Source of the DNA: Bos javanicus
Lineage: Eukaryota > Chordata > Mammalia > Artiodactyla > Bovidae
Assembly: GCF_032452875.1 (NCBI RefSeq)
Contig: NC_083890.1
Location: forward strand, 45,134,483 to 45,198,482
Direction: 5' to 3'
Length of the DNA stretch: 64,000 nt
Position 1 is the first letter of the stretch. Each line of letters opens with the position of its first letter. Below are positions 55,846 through 64,000 of the stretch, in pieces. The position numbers were made by a program, and so were the translations under genes. Under the pieces are notes generated by a model. It was not told where the DNA came from. It made no database searches and saw nothing but the letters and a program-made list of their open reading frames with translations.

Positions 55846-57361
55846 GTTAATCTATGACAAAGGAGGCAAGAATATAAAATGGAGAAGAGACAGTCTCTTC
55901 AATAAGTGGTTCTGGGAAAATTGAGAAGCTACATATAAAAGAATGAAATTAGAACCTTCTCTAAAATCACAAACAAAAATAAACTAAAAATGGACTGAAG
56001 ACCTAAATGTAACACTGGATACTATAAAATGCCTAGAGGAAAACATAGGCAGGACATTCTTTGAAATAAATTGCAGCAATCTTTTTTTCAATCCATCTCC
56101 CAGAGAAATGGAAGCAAAAGCAAAAATAAACAAATGGCACCTAATTAAACTTAAAAGCTTTTGCATAGCAAAGGAAACACAAACAAAATGAAAAATACAA
56201 CCTATGGACCAGGAAAAAATATTTGCTAACAATGGGACCAATATTTGCTAACAATTTCCAAAACATACAAGCTGCTCATAAAGCTCAATATTAAAAAAAA
56301 AAAAAAACCAACAACCCTATCAATAAATGGGCAAAAGACCTAAATGGATATTTTTCCAAAGACGACATACAGATGGCCAACAGGCACATGAAAAGATGCT
56401 CAACATCACTAATTATTAGAGAAATGCAAATCAAAACTACAATAAGATATCACTTCACACCAGTCAGAATGGTCATTATTACAAAGTCTATAAATAATAA
56501 ATGCTCGAGAGAGTGTGGAGAAAAGGGAACCCCTCCTACACTGTTGGGAATATAAACTGGGACAGCCACTATGGAGAACAGCATAGGTTCTTTAAAAAAC
56601 TAAAAATACAGCTTGTGTGTGTGTGTGTGTGTGTGTGTGTTAATTGCTCAGCTGTGTCTGACTCTACAACCCCATGGACTGTGGCCTGCCAGGTTCCTCT
56701 GTCCATGGAATTCTCCAGAATTCTGGATTCTGGGGAATAATGGAATACTGGAGGGGATTCCCTTCCCCAGGGGATCTTCCTGACCCAGGAATCGAACCCA
56801 GGTCTCCCACATTGCAGACAGATTCTTAACCATCTGAGCCACAGGGAGGCCCCACATGATTCAGCAATTCTATTCCTGGTTATATAACTGGAGAAAACTC
56901 TAATTAAAAAAAGATGCATGTACCCCAATGTTCATCGCAGCACTGTTTAAAATAGCCAAGACATGGAAGCAATGTAAATGTTCACTGATAGACGAATGGA
57001 TAAAGATATGGTAGACACACCCAGTGTAGTATTATTCAGCAATTAAAACAGGATGAAATAATGCCTCTGCAGCAGCACGGACGGACCTAGGGGTCAGCGC
57101 ACCGAGTGAAGTCAGAAGACAGATGCCACATACCGTCACTTGGGTGTGGGATCTAAGGTATGGTGCAAATCAACTTTATCTACAAAACAGAAACATACTC
57201 ACAGACACAGAAAGCAAAGTGGTATTTACCAAATCGGAGAGCAGAGGGAAGGATAAACCTGGAATTAACAGATACAGACTACTATAGAAAAAACAGGTAA
57301 CAAGGACCTACTGTGTAGCACTAGGAACTATATTTAATATCTTGTAACAACCTATAAAAAA
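55846..57361 (+). mobile_element. Older L1 ORF2 3' end, split by a SINE
   Basis: Diverged relative of 52880-54000 in the full-length L1: it begins 'atctatgacaaaggaggcaa' and includes 'gaaaagatgctcaacatcac' and 'aatgttcatcgcagcactgt'. Stops and frameshifts disrupt ORF2. A minus-strand Bov-tA at 56612-56855 interrupts it. It ends in an A-run 195 bp from exon 2. Confidence 0.88.
56612..56855 (-). mobile_element. Bov-tA SINE with (TG)n tail
   Basis: Minus-strand Bov-tA whose tail is now a TG run of about 14 units (56613-56640). It is nested in the older L1. Confidence 0.9.
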
Positions 57362-57482
57362 AAATCCCACGGACAAAAAGGAGCCTGGCAGGCTATAGCC
57401 CATAGGGTCACCAAGAGTTGGACATGACTGAGTGACTAAGCACGCACACGCCCACACACACGCGCGCACACACGCACACACA
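57362..57482 (+). mobile_element. Bov-A fragment with CA-rich tail beside exon 2
   Basis: Bov-A 3' half ('ggagcctggcaggctatagc' to 'agtgactaagcac') ending in a mixed CA/CG repeat (57441-57482). On the gene strand this is a UG-rich run starting about 73 nt downstream of the exon 2 donor. Confidence 0.9.
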
Positions 57483-57555
57483 GAATAACCTATAATGAAA
57501 AAGCCCCAAACTTACGTGCATATAAAATGACATTCTTAAAACAGCATCTACTTAC

Positions 57556-57726
57556 TAGTGATCATCGCTCCAGTCACGGAAGCCAGAAATCCGATGCTGA
57601 CGGCGATGACGGAGATGACTCTCCCTTGCCGATGCCTCTGCAGCATCACGAACATCAGCACTCCGGCAGCACCATGGACGAACAGAGAGGAGAAGAGGGC
57701 CCAGAGGAAGATCCAGTACCACATCT
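57556..57726 (-). CDS. TMEM170B: TMEM170B exon 2
   Basis: Internal coding exon of TMEM170B, 171 nt. It supplies the last two bases of a split Glu codon, 56 whole codons and the first base of a split Ser codon. It starts 'MWYWIFLWALFSSLFVHGAA' (first membrane helix, continuing to 'VLMFVML'), has a basic loop 'QRHRQGR', then a second helix 'VISVIAVSIGFLASVTGAM'. This matches TMEM170B; TMEM170A has 'MWYGVFLWALVSSLFFHV' here. The acceptor has a good pyrimidine tract ending TTTCAG (57732-57727) and the donor is GTAAGT (57555-57550). Both flanking introns are phase 1, so skipping the exon would keep the frame but remove the first two helices. Exon 1 (about 32 residues) is not in the window. Confidence 0.96.
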
Positions 57727-58984
57727 CTGAAAGGGAAAGCAAGGCGTTGAAAACTGTGCTGGAAAACCTCTTGGAAAAATCCAGTGTAACAAAGCGTGAG
57801 CACCCATGGTCTGGATAATCATGGTCTGGTTAGAGATCATAGATACAAACATGCCCAGTACAATACTTGATACATAGTAGTACGAAATTTTAACAATTAT
57901 CATCATTACTACTGCTTGATGGGGAAATCGACCTCCATGACTTCACCAGGTCAAAGCCACACTCCAATTTCCTCTAAATGTCCCCATGACACAGCTATGC
58001 TCTATTATTTTCTCTGATACACCCTCTTGTTTGCAAATCTCCTGGAATAAATTATTTAAGTTAATTAATTGCTGTCTGATATATAACTGTCTACACTAAG
58101 TGTCCAAACCTTAAAAAAAAAAAAAAAAAACTACCCCTTAATTCAAATAATTCCAGAAGTGAGTCAATGATTTTTGTCTTTTACAATTTTAAGAAGTTCA
58201 GGTCCTTTCCCTCTTGGCTCTCGACTTTGTATACTGAAGAACTGTCCGAATCTTTTAAGTTCTTTGTCTCAGGTCATATACTAGCCCTTACCCAGAACTC
58301 ATCAATGTGGTCTCAACTGCTTTCACTGAAGTCGGCTACAGCCAGCCAACGGGCATGCCCTCCGCTCTCTCTCCAGCACCCACTCCCTTTCTTTCTGGCC
58401 ACCTGCCCCTCCATCAGTGCCCACGGTTCCTGCAGAGACTGCCTGTCCTCCACCAACTCCATCCCCCTGACTGTGCCTGCGTGGAGGAACATCTGGACAG
58501 GCCACTGATCCAAACTGGGTCCATCAGTCCCTTCCCCTGGGAACTCTGAACTGGGACCAAAACCGAGCACCTCAGTCTTTATCCTTCAGGCTGAACCTGA
58601 AGGGCTCAGGCTTTGTGAACAGTCATCTCATCATCACTTGATCAAACCCATGATAACAGGATAAAAGACAAACAGAAGCATCAAAGGCAAGGGACAACCA
58701 AATCCCTTATTCCAGTGCTACATTCAGCCCTGCCATGTTAATACCCTTAGATTCAACATGATAAAATCTCCTTGTAATGCAATCCTTTTAAATTGGCCTA
58801 TGTAAGGTTTCTGTTATTTATAGCTGAAAGAACTGACTCCAAAATATTTAGATGTCACCTTCAGGATCAGCCTTGGTATGCAAACATTCTGTAGTGCAAA
58901 ATGTCTCATCTGCTATTTGAGCTATCTGTTCACTCTCTATCAAGTGAAAAAGGGCAATAAAACAGTCATGAATAAAGAGAACAA

Positions 58985-59700
58985 AAATGGATTAACTGAA
59001 ACTTATTTACTCAAACATCAGTGGAGTACAGATATACACTGCTGGTGGGAATGTAAAACAGGGCATCAGCTATGGAAAACAGTGTGGTAGCTCCTCCAAA
59101 ACTAAAAACAAAATGACCACTTGATCCAGCAATTCCATTTCTGGGTATATATCCAGAAGAATCAAAGCAAGATCATGAAGAGACAGCTGCACAACTATGA
59201 TTACAGTAACAGTATTCGCCATTGCCACGAGGGGAAGCGACTCAAGTGCTCATCCATGGGTGAGTTAATAAACAATAAGGTTTATATGTCAATGGAATAT
59301 TATTCATTGGGAGAACATTCTGCCACATGCTACAGCATGCATGAATCTTCTGGACATTACACTAAGTAAAATAAACCAGGCCCAAGAGGACAAATACTGG
59401 TAAATTCCACTTCTATGAGGTATCTAAAGTAGTCAAGTGAACAGAAACAGAAAACAGGGTGGTGGCTGCCAGGGACTTGGGGCAGAGGAAACGTGGGACT
59501 TCTTGTCTTAAAATGGGTACAAACACCAAGGATCTTTGCAGCGGTGGAGTTGTTCTGTATTTTGATTGTGGTGGTACACACATATACAAATGGTAAAACT
59601 GAAAAGAAATAAATATAAACACACCCATGAGTACAGGTGTACAAGTAACACCTGTGAAATCTGAAAAAGGCTGGTGGACTGTGTCAAGGTCAACATCCTT
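58985..59700 (+). mobile_element. Old L1 3' end (plus)
   Basis: Diverged ORF2 end and 3' UTR: 'cactgctggtgggaatgtaa', 'gatccagcaattccatttct', then 'ggtggctgccagggacttgg', a phrase common in L1M 3' regions. Confidence 0.75.
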
Positions 59701-59745
59701 GTTTTGGTATTACACACTGGTTTTTCCAAGATGTTCCCACTGGGG

Positions 59746-60140
59746 AACTGGGGTACAGCTCAGTTGGTAAGGAATCATCTGCAGTGCAGGAGATCCCAGT
59801 TCAATTTCTGGGTCAGAAAGATCTGCTGGAGAAAGGATAGGCTACCCACCCCAGTATTCTTGGGGTTCCCCGGTGGCTCAGCTGGTAAAGAATCCGCCTG
59901 CAATTCAGGAGACCCCAGTTCAATTTCTGGGTTGGGAAAATCCACTGGAGAAGGGACAAACTACCCACTCCAGTATTCTTGGGCTTCCCCTGGGGCTCAA
60001 CTGGTAAAGAATCTGCCTGCAATACGGGAGACCTGGGCTTGATCCCTGGGTTGGGAAGATCCCCTGGAGAAGGGAATGGCTACCCACTCCAGTATTCTGG
60101 CTTGGAGAATTCCATGGACTGTATAGCAGCTTTCACTTTC
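59746..60140 (+). mobile_element. Triple-headed Bov-tA SINE
   Basis: Three Bov-tA head-plus-core units in tandem: 59746-59861, 59862-59980 and 59981-60140. The first two stop at exactly the same point ('ccagtattctt'), and the third continues into the normal 3' part. Unit length is about 119 bp. Confidence 0.85.
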
Positions 60141-61146
60141 ACTTTTCAGCTGGGGTAAAGGCCACTTGGGTTCTCGCTGTACTATTTCTCACAGCTGCAT
60201 GGGAATCTACAATTACCTCCAAATTAAAGGCGGAATTTTTAAAAGGGAGGATATATAGCAAACAGATTTTATTTTTTAAAAAAAATCAGTTTCACCCTGC
60301 CAAATTCGTAAGAACTGACACTTAAAATGGACTGATAATTTCAAGGAAGAGAAATCTGATAAATCTCTGTGTTAAAGAATGCTTCTCTATGGCAGAAGAG
60401 CGAGACGCTCGTGATTAAGGAAAACAGACAAAGCTTGCCTTTCAGAGGCTTCTCTCTCTTAGCTTTCAGGGAAACAATGCTTTCATGCTGTCTTTCCCAA
60501 ACAAATAGCTTCAAATGCATTAAAGACAAAAGCGCTTAACTTGCCCAGATGATATTTGTATTTTAAAAGATCTAACTTTTCAGAGTGAATCTAACAAAGA
60601 ATATAAGAGAACAAAAATTCTCTAAGGGAGCTTTGAGATGAGGAAAGGCTCTGTGGCAGGTGCCTGCTCTTAATAAGAGGAGTCAGGCATCAGTCATTTG
60701 CCTTGAGCCCCAAGCCTGCTTCTTACCAGAGTGAGCCCCCAGAGCACTTTTCCTTGTTGTCCTTGTCATGCAGGTGGGGTGAAAAATTTCGTGACCATGT
60801 GTAACACTATGAACAGGAATTATTGGACATTATTAAGTAATGTTGTCTGCCTACTGACTATACAGCTATTGACCTCAACAATAAATTTGCCTAGTAATTA
60901 GGAAAAGTAAGTTTTTAAGTCTAATGTCTTATAAAATCCCTAGATATCAAAGAATGATATAACCAAAAGGCAGAATCTCAAACAGTCCTGTAAGGATCAG
61001 TCCAGGATTATCCCTCAAGCAGACTGAGCACAAACTACCCAAACGCAAATTTATTTTTATGTTTCTTTTTTTTTTAATCACACTATTTATCACAGAAAAA
61101 AAAAACCTGAATGCTGCTCAGAATATCTAGAATTAATTTAGGTTGC

Positions 61147-61165
61147 ATGTTGTTACTACTATTTT
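61147..61165 (+). repeat. Target-site duplication of truncated L1, left copy
   Basis: 'atgttgttactactatttt' is repeated at 62037-62055. The first four bases also match L1, so the true duplication is 15-19 bp. Confidence 0.92.
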
Positions 61166-62040
61166 TTTTTATAATTTTATTTTTAAACTTTACATAATTG
61201 TATTAGTTTTGCCAAATGTCAAAATGAATCCGCCACAGGTATACATGTGTTCCCCATCCTGAACCCTCCTCCCTCCTCCCTCCCCATACCATCCCTCTGG
61301 GTCGTCCCAGTGCATTAGCCCCAAGCATCCAGTATCGTGCATCGAACCTGGACTAGCATCTCGTTTCATACATGATATTTTACATGTTTCAATGCCATTC
61401 TCCCAAATCTTCCCACCCTCTCCCTCTCCCTCAGAGTCCATAAGACTGTTCTATACATCAGTGTCTCTTTTGCTGTCTTGTACACAGGGTTATTGTTACC
61501 ATCTTTCTAAATTCCATATATATGCATTAGTATACTGTATTGGTGTTTTTCCTTCTGGCTTACTTCACTCTGTATAATAGGCTCCAGTTTCATCCACCTC
61601 ATTAGAACTGATTCAAATGTATTCTTTTTAATGGCTGAGTAATACTCCATTGTGTATATGTACCACAGCTTTCTTATCCATTCATCTACTGATGGACATC
61701 TAGGTTGCTTCCATGTCCTGGCTATTATAAACAGTGCTGCGATGAACACTGGGGTACACGTGTCTCTTTCCCTTCTGGTTTCCTCAGTGTGTATGCCCAG
61801 CAGTGGGATTGCTGGATCATAAGGCAGTTCTATTTCCAGTTTTTTAAGGAATCTCCACACTGTTCTCCATAGTGGCTGTACTAGTTTGCATTCCCACCAA
61901 CAGTGTAAGAGGGTTCCCTTTTCTCCACACCCTCTCCAGCATTTATTATTTGTAGACTTTTGGATCGCAGCCATTCTGACTGGTGTGAAATGGTACCTCA
62001 TAGTGGTTTTGATTTGCACTTCTCTGATAATGAGTGATGT
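61166..62040 (-). mobile_element. Young 5'-truncated L1 3' end (minus)
   Basis: Corresponds to 53426-54300 of the full-length L1 in reverse. It keeps an open frame for the last 170 residues of ORF2 (61507-62019) with the intact cysteine motif 'CWRGCGEKGTLLHC', 165 of 170 residues identical to the full-length copy. The T-rich left end is the poly(A) tail on the minus strand. The 5' truncation junction shows 4-bp microhomology. Confidence 0.96.
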
Positions 62041-62482
62041 TGTTACTACTATTTTAAATTACCTGATAGATCAATACCAACCACCCCATCAGTGAACAGG
62101 GAGGGCCTCTGAAGACCTGGATAAACAAGTCTAAGGCAACTCACTTCTGCAAACGCAGGACACCTGGAGAACTACCTGCAGGCCCCTAAGAGCAGAGCAC
62201 AGACAGACGCCCCAGAGCCCCAGAGCAGGAAGAGGTGCTGAGACCAGGAGAGGACGGGGACCACCTGTTCTCAACTGCTGTGCACGGCACAGCTCACACG
62301 AACAACCCAGAGGCCCAGGCTGCTCTCCCCACTCATACCCCGCCTAACCTGAGCTTCCAGCAACTGACAACAAGGAAAGGAGGGAGCCAGAGGGAGGCTT
62401 CTCTGGTGCTAAACAAAATACAAAACAAAAAGTCAAAAAACACACTCTACAAAACAGAAGTATGCCACCCCTTCAATCCCTG

Positions 62483-62667
62483 CCTCAATAAAGGAAATGA
62501 TAGCAGAGTCGTGTAGGTCTGTCATCTAGAGAGAGTTTAGCTGCTCTGGGGGTAATTCTTGTGAGCAGCCTGGGTTGAGAAGCACTGGCCTCACAGAGCA
62601 TCTTCTCCTTTGATGAATTCTAGAATGAAAAACTGTTTTTAAAAGACAGTGTATCTGCAGTAAAACA
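62483..62667 (+). repeat. Inverted repeat, left arm
   Basis: Reverse complement of 63212-63393. Inner part 62550-62667 pairs with 63212-63326 with three mismatches and one 3-bp indel over about 115 bp. The outer part 62483-62549 is clearly homologous but only about 75-80% alike. Confidence 0.92.
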
Positions 62668-62680
62668 GTGTGCGTGTGTG

Positions 62681-62728
62681 TTTACCTTCAGTGGGATCAG
62701 AGGCAGGGGAGCTGTGATCTGCTCCAGC
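62681..62728 (+). repeat. 48-bp direct repeat, copy 1
   Basis: Starts 'tttaccttcagtgggatcag'. Same sequence as 62837-62884 except for three or four bases. Confidence 0.95.
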
Positions 62729-62836
62729 GTGTATGTGTGTGTTCGTTCTTGTCATGTGTGTGTGTTCACTCTTGTTGCGTGTGTGTTCATTCTTGCCGCG
62801 CGCGCGTGTGTGTGTGTGTGTATGTGTGTGTGTGTG
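62729..62836 (+). repeat. TG-rich minisatellite
   Basis: Three units of about 22 bp of the form (gt)n-'ttc(g/a)(t/c)tcttg', then an alternating CG/TG run ('ccgcgcgcgcgtgtg', potential Z-DNA) and pure TG repeats. Confidence 0.9.
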
Positions 62837-62884
62837 TTTACCTTCAGTGGGATCAGAAGCAGGGGAGCTGTGATCTGTTTCAGC
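62837..62884 (+). repeat. 48-bp direct repeat, copy 2
   Basis: Second copy, 156 bp after the first. Both are preceded by a TG run, so the duplicated unit includes the microsatellite. Confidence 0.95.
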
Positions 62885-63211
62885 CTTCAAGCAATACTAG
62901 AAATAGCCTCACTCCCAGTCTGTATCTCCCATCAGCCCTGGTTGCCAAGTCACTAGAAATCATCTTCTGTGCTTTTGTTTTTAATCCTTGGACAAAATTA
63001 TTTCTGGGAAATGAATTTCTCTAGAGTATATTTAACCAAGTAAAAACAATTCAAAGAATGGTACATATTGTATGACCCTGTATTTGTTAAAAATAATAGG
63101 TACAGAGAAATACAGAAAATAATGGCTATCTTCTAAGAATAAGAGAGGATATGCATGATGTTATTTTACTCTTCACTGGTTATGTTTTAGCAACCAGCCT
63201 GAAGTTCTGTT

Positions 63212-63393
63212 TGTTTTACTGCAGATATACTGTCTTTTAAAAATAGTTTTTCATTCTAGAATTCATCAGAGAAGATGCTCTGTGAGGCCAGTGCTTCTCA
63301 ATCCAGGCTGCTCACAAGAATTACCCACAGATAGCTAAAACTATCTATAGATGGGGACCTGAACGACTCTGTTTTCATTGCCTTTATCAATCA
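63212..63393 (-). repeat. Inverted repeat, right arm
   Basis: Partner of 62483-62667. The spacer between the inner ends is 544 bp. The arm includes a 'cagtgcttctcaatcc' phrase resembling the end of an old hAT (MER5/MER58-type) element, which may be the source of the repeated unit. Confidence 0.92.
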
Positions 63394-64000
63394 TGACATG
63401 CAATAAAGACAGAAATCACTGCTCTAGGCTAAGGTTACACATGAGGTACCTATAAAAAAAATCCCAAAGCCATAAAAACAACAAAACGTATCTTACTAGA
63501 CAAACACTAAATATAATCTTTAATCCTCTACAGTGGATCTAACCCTTCTAACAAAAATCATACTGAACACTTACATGTACTCAACATACTCTAAGCCTCG
63601 AGGTGACTATAATACACCAGCAAGACTAAACTTGGGGGCTGCTCATAGTTTCTCTCTTCTTAACAGAAATGGTCCTCACTGTACGTTTAACTGATCTGTG
63701 TCCAAACTGAGTTATCTCAAGCTTCCATCAAATCTAAGGGGTGGCAACTGTCCCCCTTAGTTTCTGACATGAGACCTCTCTGTCGTGGGGGTGTATCCCA
63801 CACTGGCGGCTCATTAAATTTCAGGGAGATGATGCCTTTATAATCTGAGAAAGTCAACTACAGCAGGGATTGGCAGAGTATGATTCACGAGACCTGTGAA
63901 CCACCTGACTACGGGGCACATATTACCACAGGGACAAAGAACCAGAGGAAGAAATATCAATCAAGAAAGATCCCAAGAGAATCTGTTACCACCTGAATTG

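Larger units (their letters stand above)
35616..57555 (-). other. TMEM170B: TMEM170B intron 2
   Basis: About 21.9 kb phase-1 intron, with donor GTAAGT at 57555-57550 and acceptor CAG at 35618-35616 on the gene strand. It holds a complete L1, two large inverted BovB fragments and many SINEs. The parts not assigned to repeats (35616-36769, 39471-40288, 41610-42569, 44543-45476, 54338-54739, 55116-55845) show no gene; they are AT-rich apart from 55116-55845. Confidence 0.9.
57727..64000 (-). other. TMEM170B: TMEM170B intron 1 (partial)
   Basis: Everything right of exon 2 to the window end is intron 1; exon 1 lies beyond. Stretches not assigned to repeats (57727-58984, 60141-61146, 62056-62482, 63394-64000) hold no recognisable exon. 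The open frames at 58167-58570 on both strands overlap each other and have no known domain. Confidence 0.85.

Noticed and set aside
62639..62890. Open frame with long His-Thr runs
   Set aside because: It is the translated CA/TG minisatellite, with no start context or similarity to a protein.

Overview
The window is mammalian nuclear DNA from a bovid ruminant, most likely cattle or a close relative. The evidence is the repeat content: many ruminant-specific Bov-tA and BOV-A2 SINEs, six BovB (RTE) LINE fragments, CHR-type tRNA-Glu SINEs and an L1 of the bovine type, on top of older mammalian MIR, L2, L1M and MER elements. There are no operons, tRNA genes or CRISPR arrays. Species cannot be settled from this sequence alone.

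Only one host gene is visible: TMEM170B, on the minus strand. Exon 2 (57556-57726) and the last coding exon 3 (35485-35615) are intact, with canonical splice sites in the same phase. They encode about 100 of the roughly 132 residues, including all the predicted membrane helices. Exon 1, the promoter and the N-terminus lie beyond base 64000. A very long (about 8 kb), repeat-poor 3' UTR runs from 35484 to a strong poly(A) site near 27455. Intron 2 spans 35616-57555, and the visible part of intron 1 is 57727-64000.

Bases 1-27454 lie downstream of TMEM170B and look intergenic: SINEs and LINE fragments every 1-2 kb in otherwise unremarkable sequence, with no supportable gene.

Intron 2 carries the most striking element: a complete L1 of 8,559 bp (45765-54323) with perfect 14-bp target-site duplications, a 3.4-kb 5' UTR containing a tandem-repeat block, and open ORF1 and ORF2 with all key catalytic residues. 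It is antisense to TMEM170B. A second young L1, a 5'-truncated 3' end of about 875 bp with a 19-bp duplication, sits in the opposite orientation in intron 1 (61166-62040). The two form a near-identical inverted repeat placed almost symmetrically around exon 2, an arrangement known to favour exon circularisation or skipping. A UG-rich repeat about 75 nt past the exon 2 donor adds to this.

Other structures worth a second look are a diverged internal duplication in the TMEM170B 3' UTR (28071-28222 and 30071-30218); a compact rearranged locus in intron 1 (62483-63393) with nested inverted repeats, direct repeats and a minisatellite, whose inner arms are much more alike than its outer arms; inverted BovB copies in intron 2; and multi-headed tandem Bov-tA units. 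I did not find a new protein-coding system. The novelty here is structural.
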